Positions 51,637 through 60,594 of a stretch of 64,000 bases of DNA are shown piece by piece. The position numbers were made by a program, and so were the translations under genes. Position 1 is the stretch's first letter; every line of letters begins with the position of its first letter. Under the pieces are notes generated by a model. The model saw only the letters and a list, made by a program, of their open reading frames with translations. It did not search any database and had not been told where the DNA came from. Source of the DNA: Sphingobium sp. D43FB (lineage in GTDB: Bacteria; Pseudomonadota; Alphaproteobacteria; Sphingomonadales; Sphingomonadaceae); the NCBI RefSeq assembly GCF_002312805.1, contig NZ_NMUA01000004.1:141985-205984 (forward strand). The letters run 5' to 3'.

Positions 51637-51663
51637 AGCGGGTCCGTTGGGGTCCGCTTTTTT
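51637..51663 (+). terminator. orphan rho-independent terminator
   Basis: AGCGGGTCC (51637-51645) pairs over 9 bp (two G-U) with GGGTCCGCT (51650-51658) around GTTG, and a T-run continues to 51663. It is a strong intrinsic terminator with no intact gene before it, so it may end a small RNA or a lost gene. Confidence 0.7.
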
Positions 51664-51677
51664 CTTGAGAGACGCCG

Positions 51678-52447
51678 GTGTATCTACTCTACCTCGACGA
51701 ATCCGGCCACTCTCATGATCCGAACACTGAGTTCTTCGTGCTCGCCGGTTTCAGCATCTTCGAGCGTCAGACCCATTGGCTCGAAGGTCAGATCGATCCC
51801 GTCGCGGCGCGCTTCAATGCCATCAACCCGCGCGATATCGAGCTCCATGGTAGTCCGATGCGCAGCGGCAAGGACGGTTGGAAGGGGGTCCCTCCGCAGG
51901 ATCGCGTCCAAGCGGTGGTGGACACCTGAACCTGCTTTCCAATCGCCAGCTCGGTTTGCGGGTCTACGCTTGTGTCATCGAAAAGAAGTTGCTGAATCCG
52001 AATGATATCTTGGCGACCGCGTTTGAGGACGTCGCCAGTTGCTTTGACGACTATCTACGATCCCTCTATTATAAGAGTGATCCCCAACGCGGGATCGTGA
52101 TACTCGACAAGAGCAATTACGAAGAGAAGATTCAATCGCTGTCTCACGTGTTCAAGCATATCGGTCACGCGGCCGGACAGCTCAGAAACTTCGCGGAAGT
52201 GCCACTGTTTCTGGACTCCAAGGCGTCTCGCCTGATCCAGATGGCGGACCTGGTGGCGTACTGGATCTTCCGGCATTATGAGTCAGGTGACTCGCGTGGT
52301 TATGATCTCATCCGACCTTACCTAGCTCGGTTCGGTCCCGCGAATGCCTTCGTATCGGGTCTGAAAGAGCGGGTAACGGTTCAGACGACCGCGCGAATCG
52401 CGAGCCTTGTTTCGCATGCCCATCCCTTTCCCGCTCCAACCCCGTAG
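51678..52447 (+). pseudogene. DUF3800-family gene with a frameshift
   Basis: The first 80 codons from GTG 51678 give the DUF3800 N-terminus with the acidic site YLLYLDESGHS and the later DIELHGSPM. The frame ends at a TGA near 51927 after DRVQAVVDT. The next frame resumes at once (LNLLSNRQLGLRVYACVIEKKLL) and runs to 52447, including LDKSNYEEKIQ and SKASRLIQMADLVAYW, the second half of the family. A single missing C at about 51926 explains the break. DUF3800 proteins are RNase-H-like and found in defence and mobile regions. The change could also be an assembly error. Confidence 0.8.
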
Positions 52448-52653
52448 CTGTAGCGACAGGTTCCGGCTCATGCTGCTGTTCAGGACGGGTATCATGAATA
52501 GCGGCAATGTCCCAAGCCCCGTCTTTCCTGGAAGGCGGTCTAGCATGTCTTGGAATGTCTGCTTCCAAGCACAAGGAAATCGCCCTCTGAACGGCGATAA
52601 CTGGCGCATTCCAGTTATGTGGAACGACCCGGCCACCACAGCGTCATAGCTGG

Positions 52654-53085
52654 ATGACTACCAAATGCCACAATCTCAAGCGTTTCCTCGATGCCCAGCG
52701 CGACGCCTACGCTATTGCACTGGCCGAACTGCACAGGGGCAGAAAAACGAGCCATTGGATGTGGTTCATATTTCCGCAGCTTGCCGGTCTGGGCCGCAGC
52801 CCCACTGCGCAGCATTACGCCATCGCATCGCTGGACGAGGCGGTGGCATATTTGGAGCATATTACGCTCGGCGGGCGGCTGCGGGAATGTGTACAAACTC
52901 TACAGGCCTTGCCCCCCGGCAACAGTGCGACCAGTGTGTTTGGCGAAGTAGACGCCGTGAAGCTGCGATCATCCCTTACTCTTTTCGAATCGGCGGGCGG
53001 TGGTGACCTTTTTGGCGCCGCGCTGGACCGCTGGTTCTCCAGTGTACGGGATGATGCCACTCGGAAGCTGCTGGCAGGGCGATAG
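52654..53085 (+). CDS. DUF1810 family protein
   Basis: 143 residues. The family start NLKRFLDAQRDAYAIALAELHRGRKTSHWMWFIFPQLAGLG is followed by the conserved LEHITLGGRLRECV and VDAVKLRSSLTLFESA. DUF1810 proteins are small cytoplasmic proteins without a settled function. The ATG at 52654 follows a 200-bp gap after the DUF3800 relic. Its preservation beside decayed genes suggests it was kept or acquired separately. Confidence 0.8.
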   Translation: MTTKCHNLKRFLDAQRDAYAIALAELHRGRKTSHWMWFIFPQLAGLGRSPTAQHYAIASLDEAVAYLEHITLGGRLRECVQTLQALPPGNSATSVFGEVDAVKLRSSLTLFESAGGGDLFGAALDRWFSSVRDDATRKLLAGR

Positions 53086-53368
53086 CCTGTTAGATTCAGC
53101 GACCAATGCTACCATAAAGTCCCTGATACCGTGAGCCCTCCCCCCGGCATCATGGGCAGCATAGTGCGATATTCATGCCGGATCCTATGCCGGCTCTAAG
53201 ACCCGAAGCATCGAGGTTCTTCAGTTCAACTCAGCATTCCTGCGCCGGTACGTCACTGATCGCCTTCCTGCACGCTGTCGACGGATCTGTGGCGGACCGA
53301 ACGAAAGCCGCACGGAACATGCTTGCCTCCCACCGGCTGGCTGAGTTCATAGCTGAAAGGAGAGAGCC

Positions 53369-53572
53369 ATGTTCCCCGAACAGATTCCAGGCGAAAATGA
53401 CCAAGCCGATATGAAGGGCACGTCCATGGACGATTTGCCCGGCACCGATGGCACCGACGAGGATGTCGACGTCGATGTCGATGCCGAGGAGGAAGAGCAG
53501 GACGCCGATGAACTGGAGGACGCCCAAAAGGATGCTGCGGAAAAGCGCGAACAGGAAGGCGGCTATCAATAG
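53369..53572 (+). CDS. small highly acidic protein
   Basis: 67 residues. The ATG at 53369 is preceded by AAAGGAGAGAGCC. The sequence is dominated by Asp and Glu (DEDVDVDVDAEEEEQDADELEDAQ) and should be disordered. No family is recognised. A frame on the opposite strand is hydrophobic and longer, but has no good ribosome-binding site, so the acidic reading is preferred. Confidence 0.5.
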   Translation: MFPEQIPGENDQADMKGTSMDDLPGTDGTDEDVDVDVDAEEEEQDADELEDAQKDAAEKREQEGGYQ

Positions 53573-53738
53573 CCGCGATGGCCTCGTCAGCAGTCGCTCG
53601 CTGACGGGGTCGATTTTTGGCAGGCACTTTGCCCATTATTCCTAGTCGGACGTCGAACGTAGCGCTGTCGGCTTGGATCTTTGCTTTAGCTGCCTTGTGA
53701 GGTTCAGCTGAAGCTCAGGGCGTGCGGCGACGTCACAT

Positions 53739-54104
53739 TCAGCATGCGCCAAGGACATTCATATGTGTGATGGTGCCGATCAGGGGCGCCTTATGCCCCA
53801 GCGGCCGGATGGAATGTTCGCGAATGAAGGCTGCGGGATCGACATCATGTTCCAGCAGCACCCCACATGTCTCGCCATCCGCCCAAATGATCGACGCACA
53901 GATTTCGACCTGATTGACGACGATCGTCACGGCCGTTCCGGCTGGCGGAAATTCGAACCCGTCGAGCTGCGCTCCGTAGATCGACATGTTTCTGATCGTG
54001 GCAAACTCATAGAGGCCCGACCAGTTGACCGTGCATGGGACGTTGGCAGTCTCGCGTGGGCTTCGACGACGTTCGGGTGTCTGGGCAAGGGCGTTGCGCA
54101 TCAT
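53739..54104 (-). CDS. PilZ-domain protein (c-di-GMP binding)
   Basis: 121 residues from the ATG at 54104. The c-di-GMP contacts of PilZ are present: the basic box RRRSPRE near residue 15 (RxxxR) and NMSIYGAQL (the N/DxSxxG motif). A single PilZ domain fills the protein, so it is a stand-alone receptor acting on an unknown target such as motility or polysaccharide machinery. It converges on the acidic-protein gene and is followed by a small DUF5818-type gene upstream. Confidence 0.78.
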   Translation of the reverse strand: MMRNALAQTPERRRSPRETANVPCTVNWSGLYEFATIRNMSIYGAQLDGFEFPPAGTAVTIVVNQVEICASIIWADGETCGVLLEHDVDPAAFIREHSIRPLGHKAPLIGTITHMNVLGAC

Positions 54105-54286
54105 ATCTGTCCTGTCGTCCCCATAGTAAGACCGACAGGCGGTTGGATTGTTCCAGAGTCGGCATCGCCGAGTCATTGATGGGCTCGAGCGGGGTTCGGC
54201 ATTGTCGCACCTGCGCGCTCCGCGCATGCCATGCGGGAGCATGACTATGGCCTGCTCGCGGTGCCCCCCCCCCGCTGCTGTCGCCG

Positions 54287-54487
54287 TCATCTGGCGGTGA
54301 TCTTGTCCACGGCGACAATATCATGGTCTTCCCGCACACCCTCGACGCATACATGGCGACCCAGAAGATGCTGTTGCCTGCCAAGGGCCAGAAGCCGCCA
54401 TTGCCCGCCGTCGGACATTTGCAGGATAAGCTGACGGCCTTCCTGCATCAGCAGGCCCTCCAATATAATGGGGCGGTATCTGGCCAT
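54287..54487 (-). CDS. DUF5818-like small protein
   Basis: 66 residues from the ATG at 54487, with AAGGA before it. The pattern ARYRPIILEGLLMQEGRQLILQMSDGGQWRLL and GRHVCVEGVREDHDIVAVDKI matches a small all-beta family frequent in sphingomonads (DUF5818-like by recollection). Function unknown. It is divergent in content from the HNH gene upstream, but both run the same way with a 60-bp gap. Confidence 0.55.
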   Translation of the reverse strand: MARYRPIILEGLLMQEGRQLILQMSDGGQWRLLALGRQQHLLGRHVCVEGVREDHDIVAVDKITAR

Positions 54488-54546
54488 GGGCTGAGGGTCC
54501 TTGCCTATGCCGGTGGCGGGTCAGGCTGCTTTGGCACGTTCGGCAT

Positions 54547-55443
54547 TCAGAGCTTGAAGACATTGTCCCGGTGCCAGGCGAGGAAATGGGGGTGTGGCCG
54601 GTCCGCTGCGCGGATTGGGAGAGTGGCACGGCGGCTCTTGTTGATAAGGCCCGTGATGCTGTCGCTGTCATTGGCCTGACGGGAGATCATGATGTCGAGA
54701 TCGTCCGAGAGGCTGATAAGCCCCCGGTCGAACATCCAGTGGACGGTGCCGGACAGGGCAATACCGTTCTGGACGCTGTCGGGGCCATTGGCTTCGACTG
54801 GCCGGATATGGGCGGCCTCCGCTTCTGCCCTGCCGCCCCCGTTGATGAGCTTGAGCCCGGTGATGGCGCAGCGCTCGTCATAGGCGCGCATGACGACACG
54901 GCGGAAGACGCGGTCGCGCTCTATCCTGGACACGAGTGTTGTCGTGCGGCGGCGTTCCTGTTCGGCGAGGAGGGGCATGGCCTCATCCTGGAAGAGGGGC
55001 GGCGTCAGATCATCGACGCGTGGCAGAAGCGGGGCACGCTCGTCCAGGCCTAGATCGAGGATATGGTTGAAATCGGCCGTCGAAATCGGGCGCACCGCCG
55101 CCTGGGCACGACCGGAAATCTTGCCAGCGTCGTTAAGGAGGCCGCTCTCCGCCAGGCCGTCGGGACCGTTGAAGGGCACGGCGTTCGCAAATTCGAGATA
55201 GCTGCCCGGTTCGATCATGGCGATATACATGCCGGGTGCCTGGGGATCGGGAATGACCTGGCTGACTTTGGCGACCGCAAAATAGCCGCGGGTGCCGCTG
55301 ACCTTCACGGGCTCGTAATAGACGATCCAGTCATGGATGCAGGCGGAGACCCGGCCAAGATATTGGGAGGGGAACTGATAGCGTTCGGCTGGGCTGTCGT
55401 CGTAGATCGAGTCTGATCGATGAATGAAAACGCCAAAGGCCAT
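54547..55443 (-). CDS. HNH endonuclease
   Basis: 298 residues. The C-terminal HNH domain holds the sequence ERCAITGLKLINGG, EAAHIRPVEANGPDSVQNGIALS and HWMFDRGLISL, that is the His-Asn-His residues of the beta-beta-alpha metal site in the PF13391-type fold. The N-terminal half (FIHRSDSIYDDSPAERYQFPSQYLGR) is a separate unrecognised domain. Restriction-like nucleases of this type are often single-gene modification-dependent systems or parts of mobile defence. No methylase is adjacent. The ATG at 55443 is used. Confidence 0.75.
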   Translation of the reverse strand: MAFGVFIHRSDSIYDDSPAERYQFPSQYLGRVSACIHDWIVYYEPVKVSGTRGYFAVAKVSQVIPDPQAPGMYIAMIEPGSYLEFANAVPFNGPDGLAESGLLNDAGKISGRAQAAVRPISTADFNHILDLGLDERAPLLPRVDDLTPPLFQDEAMPLLAEQERRRTTTLVSRIERDRVFRRVVMRAYDERCAITGLKLINGGGRAEAEAAHIRPVEANGPDSVQNGIALSGTVHWMFDRGLISLSDDLDIMISRQANDSDSITGLINKSRRATLPIRAADRPHPHFLAWHRDNVFKL

Positions 55444-55657
55444 GGCCTTGTTATCCCCCCAGATGCGGGATCGACCGCAGTATGGACCATGACCTGTCTT
55501 GTGGGGACCAGGCAAGGGATAGCTGTTTTTCTTGGGGGTTTTCTGGGCGCCCCCTTTGGGCCGCGCTCTATTGCGCTTGCGCTCCACCGAGCCTGCTCCG
55601 CCTGTCTCGGCCCTGCCGGGTTCCGATCGCTGACGCGCGATCCTTAGCGGATCACTG

Positions 55658-55845
55658 GCGGACATCGCTTGGGGCGATGGCGTGGGCCGGTCCCGGTCAA
55701 GCGGTGTGGGCGTCGCTTCCCTCTAGGCCCGTCGCGGCGGGCGGCAAGCCGGCCGGTGGCACGGCTCCTTCACTTGCGTTGCGGTCCTTCGGATGCAGCC
55801 CGCCGCTTGTCCGGGCCTTCCGGTGCGCTCTTGCCGCCCACCCCG
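55658..55845 (+). repeat. structured leader upstream of the parB-like gene (copy 1)
   Basis: About 190 bp, closely similar to 57834-58037 (GCGGACATCGC, GTGGGCGTCGCT-CCCTCTAG, GTCCTTCGGATGCAGCCCGCC, TGCCGCCCACCCC). The outer arms are complementary (GTGGGCG at 55706-55712 with CGCCCAC at 55835-55841), and inside them GCGGCGGGC and GCCCGCCGC also pair, giving a long nested hairpin. It ends 37 bp before the ATG. Such a conserved fold before two plasmid genes points to an RNA leader or a binding site. Confidence 0.7.
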
Positions 55846-55881
55846 CTTTCCGGGTCCGGTGTCTGGCAAGGAGTAAGGAAG

Positions 55882-57669
55882 ATGGAACTCAAGCATATCG
55901 ACATTGCCTGCCTCTCGGTTTCGCCCGTCAACATGCGCGGCGTGAAGAAGGCACCGGACCTCACCAACATCCTGCCGTCGGTGCGGGCGCGGGGCGTGCT
56001 GGTGCCGCTGATCGTGCGGCAGAATGGTAGCCCCACCACCTATGAGATCGTGGCGGGCAAGCGGCGCTATCATGCGGCGCTGATCGTGGCGCAGGAGGAA
56101 GGGAGCATCGATCCGCTGCCCTGCGCGATCATGGAGGCGGGGGATGATGCGGCAGCGCTGGAGGCATCGCTCATCGAGAATATCGCCCGGCTTGATCCCG
56201 ATGAAGTGACGCGGTGGGAAACCTTCACGCGGCTGGTCAAGGAAGGTCGGTCACCCGAAGATATCTCGCTGACCTTTGGATTGACCGCTTTGCAGGTGAA
56301 GCGGACGTTGGCCTTGGGCAATCTTCTGCCCCGCATCCGCAACCTCTATCGCAATGACCGGATTGACGCCGTCACCATGCGGCATCTGACCTTGGCGTCC
56401 AAGACCCGGCAGCGCGAATGGCTGGCGCTGCTGGACGATGAGGACGCACGTCCGCCGGTCGGGCATCATGTGAAGGCGTGGCTGCTGGGCGGTAGTGCGA
56501 TTGCGACCGACAAGGCGCTGTTCGATCCGGCCGATTACAAGGGCGGGATCGTGGCGGACCTGTTCGGCGAGAACAGCTATTTCGCCGATGCTGGCCTTTT
56601 CTGGCAGATGCAGGACGACGCGATCGCGACGAAGGCCGAGGCCTATCGCGAAGCCGGATGGCAGGACGTTGCCATCATGGCGCGGGGCGAGACCTTCCAC
56701 AGCTGGGAACATGAGCGTTGCCCCAAGTCCAAGGGCGGGCGGGTCTATATCGCTACCGGCCATAGCGGCGATGTCAGCATCCATGAGGGCTATGTGACGC
56801 TCAAGGAGGCGCGCAAGTTGGCGGCAGGCGACAGCGTCGAGAAGCCCGTTCGTCCCGAACTTTCCGCGCCGCTGGCCAGCTATATCGACCTCCACCGGCA
56901 TGCCGCCGTGCGGGCAAAGGTTGCGACCGCGCCTGCGATCGCCCTGCGGTTGGTGGTCGCCCATGCCATCGCCGGATCGTCGCTATGGCGGGTGGACGTT
57001 GCCGCGCAGCGGGGCGTAACCGATTCGATTACGGAAAGCGTCGAGAACTGCGCATCGGAAGCGGCGTTCGACAAGGAGCGCCGGATCGCGCTTGACCTGC
57101 TTGGACTGGACCCCGACATGCCGACCGTGACCGGCCATGCCTATGACCGTGATCTCCTTCCCCTCTATCAGCGGCTGCTCGACTTGGATGACGCCACCGT
57201 GCTGGGCATCCTTGCCATCATCATGGGCGAGACGCTGGAAGCGGGATCGGCGCTGATTGAATTGCTGGGCGTGCAACTGGACGTGGATATGGCGGCCTGC
57301 TGGCAGGCGGACGATAGCATGCTTGACCTGATCCGCGACAAGGCGGTGATGAACCATGTGCTTGCCGATGTGGCAGGCAAGGAGGCCGCTGCGGGTAATG
57401 CCGGGGCGACTGCCAAGGTGCAGCGCCAGATAGTGCGGGACTGCCTCAACGGGACCAATGGTCGTGAGAAGCGGGAGGGCTGGGTGCCGCGCTGGATGGC
57501 CTTTCCGCCTTCGGCTTATACCGACCGGGGTGGCGTTGGCAGCGTCGAGCGGTGGGAGACGGTTGCGCCACTGCTCGAGACGGAAGGCGCGGAACAGAGC
57601 GAGGCGGTGGACGAAGGCGCAGCGATTGCCGTCGAGCTTGAGGAGGAGCCGGTCCAGCAGGCAGCGTGA
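55882..57669 (+). CDS. ParB/RepB/Spo0J-like protein
   Basis: 595 residues. The N-terminal ParB nuclease-like domain is clear (VSPVNMRGVKKAPDLTNILPSVRARGVLVPLIVRQ, YEIVAGKRRYHAAL, LEASLIENIARLDPDEVTRWETF), followed by a helix-turn-helix (SPEDISLTFGLTALQVKRTL). The C-terminal 350 residues are a large extension, longer than in chromosomal ParB (about 300). This form is typical of plasmid or integrated-plasmid accessory proteins in sphingomonads; its DNA site is unknown and no parA is next to it. The ATG at 55882 follows GGAGTAAGGAAG. Confidence 0.85.
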   Translation: MELKHIDIACLSVSPVNMRGVKKAPDLTNILPSVRARGVLVPLIVRQNGSPTTYEIVAGKRRYHAALIVAQEEGSIDPLPCAIMEAGDDAAALEASLIENIARLDPDEVTRWETFTRLVKEGRSPEDISLTFGLTALQVKRTLALGNLLPRIRNLYRNDRIDAVTMRHLTLASKTRQREWLALLDDEDARPPVGHHVKAWLLGGSAIATDKALFDPADYKGGIVADLFGENSYFADAGLFWQMQDDAIATKAEAYREAGWQDVAIMARGETFHSWEHERCPKSKGGRVYIATGHSGDVSIHEGYVTLKEARKLAAGDSVEKPVRPELSAPLASYIDLHRHAAVRAKVATAPAIALRLVVAHAIAGSSLWRVDVAAQRGVTDSITESVENCASEAAFDKERRIALDLLGLDPDMPTVTGHAYDRDLLPLYQRLLDLDDATVLGILAIIMGETLEAGSALIELLGVQLDVDMAACWQADDSMLDLIRDKAVMNHVLADVAGKEAAAGNAGATAKVQRQIVRDCLNGTNGREKREGWVPRWMAFPPSAYTDRGGVGSVERWETVAPLLETEGAEQSEAVDEGAAIAVELEEEPVQQAA

Positions 57670-57678
57670 AGTCTCGGA

Positions 57679-57710
57679 GGCGGGTGACGGGGAACCGTTG
57701 CCCGCCTTTC
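57679..57710 (+). terminator. terminator of the parB-like gene
   Basis: GGCGGG (57679-57684) pairs with CCCGCC (57701-57706), and an inner ACGG/CCGT stem closes the loop GGAA; TTTCCC follows. It lies 10 bp after the stop. Confidence 0.6.
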
Positions 57711-57833
57711 CCTGATCGCGGGTCATGGTGGTGGGCCAATTTTTGCGCCGGTCGGCTGCGCCGCCCGGCGGGGTGGTTTCGATAAGTCCTTGGGGATGCG
57801 GAGCGCTGCGGATGCAGCGCGAAGGGTCTGGCT

Positions 57834-58037
57834 GCGGACATCGCGCGATGGGCGCGATGGCGTCTGGTTTTAATCTATCGGCCTTTCGGCGCGGCGGGGG
57901 TGGGCGTCGCTACCCTCTAGTCCCACCGCGGCGGGCCGCAAGCCGGCAAGCCGGCTCCTCCTCTTCGTTTCAGTCCTTCGGATGCAGCCCGCCTCGTTCG
58001 GTGGGCCTGCCGGTTCGCTCCTGCCGCCCACCCCCGC
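57834..58037 (+). repeat. structured leader upstream of ardC (copy 2)
   Basis: About 200 bp homologous to 55658-55845. Shared blocks are GCGGACATCGC, GTGGGCGTCGCTACCCTCTAG, CCTTCGGATGCAGCCCGCC and CTGCCGCCCACCCCCG. The outer arms GGGGGTGGGCG and CGCCCACCCCC are complementary and the inner arms are too, so it folds into the same nested hairpin. It ends about 40 bp before the ardC start. Confidence 0.7.
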
Positions 58038-58076
58038 CACTCCGGCGGACGGTGCGATGCGGGAAGGAGGAAGGAC

Positions 58077-58796
58077 ATGGGCTATCAGGCCAAGACCACG
58101 CGCACGGGCGCGACCCTCTACAGCGAGGTGACGGACCGGATCATCGCGCAACTGGAGGAAGGCACCCTACCATGGGTGCTGCCATGGGACAGCGGCACCG
58201 CCCCACCTGGACTGCCGCGCAATGCTGGAACGGGACGGCGCTATTCGGGCATCAATGTGCTGATCCTGTGGGCGCGTCTGTTCGAACGGGGCTATGGCTC
58301 GCAACGCTGGCTGACCTACCGACAGGCGCAGGCCTTAGGCGGCAATGTCCGCAAGGGCGAACAGGGCACGACCGTTTGTTATGCTGACAGGTTCACGCCC
58401 AAGGGGCAGGACGAAGCGACGTTCGGACCCGATGGCGAGCCGAGGCAGGTTGCTTTCCTCAAACGCTTTACCGTCTTCAATGTTGACCAGTGCGAAGGGC
58501 TGGAGGGCGTTGCGCCTGCCCCGGTCACGACGTGGAATGAGGCGATCATCATCCCCCGTGCGGAGGCGCTGATAGAGGCCAGCGGCGCGGATATCCATAT
58601 TGGCGGCAATCAGGCTTTCTATGCCCCGCAGGATGATTATATCGCTGTGCCACGGGCGGAGCAGTATTTCGAGCCGATCAACTGGTATCGTACCGTCCTG
58701 CATGAGCTGGGGCATTATGCCGCGCGCCGGATTATGCCGCATGGCTGCGCAGAACGTCAGATTTCTGCGGATCAGCCATGCGAAAGTTCGGCATAA
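58077..58796 (+). CDS. truncated ArdC-like antirestriction protein
   Basis: 239 residues, shorter than the usual about 300. The N-terminal ssDNA-binding part (TDRIIAQLEEGTLPWVLPWDSG, RRYSGINVLILW, WLTYRQAQALGGNVRKGEQG) and the zincin motif HELGH (residues 209-213) are intact, but the rest is replaced by AARRIMPHGCAERQISADQPCESSA, encoded by a long palindrome (58731-58797). The third zinc ligand should be lost, so protease activity is doubtful. ArdC proteins protect incoming DNA from restriction. GGAAGGAGGAAGGAC precedes the start. Confidence 0.8.
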   Translation: MGYQAKTTRTGATLYSEVTDRIIAQLEEGTLPWVLPWDSGTAPPGLPRNAGTGRRYSGINVLILWARLFERGYGSQRWLTYRQAQALGGNVRKGEQGTTVCYADRFTPKGQDEATFGPDGEPRQVAFLKRFTVFNVDQCEGLEGVAPAPVTTWNEAIIIPRAEALIEASGADIHIGGNQAFYAPQDDYIAVPRAEQYFEPINWYRTVLHELGHYAARRIMPHGCAERQISADQPCESSA

Positions 58797-58797
58797 T
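58731..58797. repeat. long nested palindrome at the ardC break
   Basis: Nested arms read from the outside in: ATTATGCCG (58731-58739) and CGGCATAAT (58789-58797), GCATGGCTG (58739-58747) and CAGCCATGC (58773-58781), CGCAGAA (58748-58754) and TTCTGCG (58763-58769). A direct second copy of ATTATGCCGC stands at 58714-58723. This shape is typical of recombinase binding ends or attachment sites and marks the point where ardC is interrupted. Confidence 0.75.
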
Positions 58798-58891
58798 CGA
58801 GGGCATCTGTGACACGGCCAATTGAGACTAGCGCAGTCTCCAGGGTGCGCGCATTCTACTCGCCGGAGAAAGTTGATAAGCGAGAACGACA

Positions 58892-60559
58892 ATGCACACC
58901 GATCCGGGCCTATGGACTCGTGTTCGACGCCGCGTCTTCGGTGGAGGAGAGTCGATCAGGGGCGTCTCTCAAGCGGAGGGATTAAGCCGCAACACTGTTC
59001 GAAAGATGCTGCGGAGAGATAAGCCCCCCCGGTACGTTCGCGCGAAGCAGCCAACATTGATCAACGATTACGAGCGTTTGATCGATGCGATGCTCGTCGA
59101 GGATGATGCTCGACCACAATGCGAACGCAGAGGTATCGCCGCCATCTTCCGATTATTGCGGGATCAACATGGTTATGGCGGGGGATACGACAGCGTTCGT
59201 CGATATTGCCGCAGCGTGCAAGTGCCCGAAATCGACGTCGTAGTTCGGCCGATTGGCGATTTGGGATCCATAAAAAGACTAACCATCGTGAGAACGCCAC
59301 GAGCTTATCAACTTGCTCCCCATGCACCGAAAGGATCGGCAAGCATAACGTTACGCCTTCACCGAGACCGCAGGTTAGAGCGTACAACCGAAGTGGCGAA
59401 CTGGATCGATCAGGTCCGGGGAAACAACACGGAACTGCCCTTGCGGGGAGCCCCAGACGTTATCAATCGACTCCGTAGCAACATCCACGATCCAAGGAGT
59501 CGGCAGCGAAATCGCGCAATTGCAGTTTTGGCGCATGAACAGGGCTTCCCTATCAGGCGGATCAGCGCATGCCTTGGCTTAAGCCGCAATACATGCCGCC
59601 GGTACCTGCGGGCATATCAGGAAGGAGGCGTCGAACAGCTTCTTGCGCCGATGACGAGAGGACCGCGAAAGGCTGAAAGTGAAGACCTGAAGGCTGCGGT
59701 CTTCCGCCTGCTACATGAGCCGCCGAAGGATCATGGGATTAATCGAACGTCGTGGACAATGTGCGATCTCAGGGCGGTGCTCACTCGCCAAGGGTTCTCC
59801 GCTTGTCAGCATGTCCTTCGTCAGATTATCCACGATGCTGGCTGGAAATGGCGGAAGGCGAGAATCGTCCTTACATCGCAGGATCCCGCCTATCGTGAAA
59901 AGCTCGCCGCAGTCCAAGCGATCTTGTCGAATCTTGCCCCAGACGAGGCCTTCTTCTCGATCGATGAGTTCGGTCCGTTCGCAGTGAAAATGAAGCAGGG
60001 CCTGATGCTCGACCCACCCGGCCCCCACCGGGTTGTCCCGCAATGGCAGAAGTCCAAAGGATGCTTGATCATGACGGCGGCCCTGGAACTGAGCGGCAAT
60101 CAGGTAACGCATTTTTACAGTGACCGAAAAAATACGACCGAGATGATCCGCATGATGGATGTCCTCCTCGACAGATACGCGGATCGTCGGACGCTTTACC
60201 TTTCTTGGGATGCGGCGTCGTGGCACATCTCCAAGAAGCTGAAAAAGCGGATCGAGGAGCACAACGACACTGCTGAAGCTGCCGGTCACCCGCGTGTCGA
60301 GACCGCGCCACTTCCTGCCGGCGCCCAGTTCCTCAACGTCATCGAGTCTGTCTTTAGCGGTATGGCGCGCGCCATCATCCACAACAGCAATTATCCATCG
60401 ACTGACGCCGTGCGTGCCGCGATCGACCGCTATTTTGCTGAGCGAAACCAGCAGTTCCGCGACACTCCCAAGCGTGCGGGCAAACGCATATGGGGTAACG
60501 AGCGCGTGACGCCAGTCTTCTCCGATAGCAACAACTGCAAGGACCCGCGTTGGCGATAA
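58892..60559 (+). mobile_element. IS630-like transposase (long form)
   Basis: 555 residues. Two N-terminal helix-turn-helix parts (SIRGVSQAEGLSRNTVRKML and RRISACLGLSRNTCRRYL) are followed by the DDE catalytic domain: FFSIDEFGPF (first Asp), LYLSWDAASWHIS (second Asp), NVIESVFSGMARAIIH (Glu). This fits IS630-superfamily transposases. Codon use is poorer in GC3 than its neighbours. Clear terminal inverted repeats could not be resolved by eye; the element must end before 60595, and the left end is somewhere after the palindrome at 58797. It lies just behind the truncated ardC. Confidence 0.85.
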
Positions 60560-60594
60560 TAGGACAGGTGCACCAAAAATATCGTCGCCTGTGC

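Noticed and set aside
53175..53414. A 79-codon frame before the acidic protein
   Set aside because: No ribosome-binding site, and it runs into the better-supported acidic gene in another frame.
53231..53569. A hydrophobic minus-strand frame opposite the acidic gene
   Set aside because: Hydrophobic because it is antisense to GAT/GAG codons (giving ATC/CTC); no ribosome-binding site was found.
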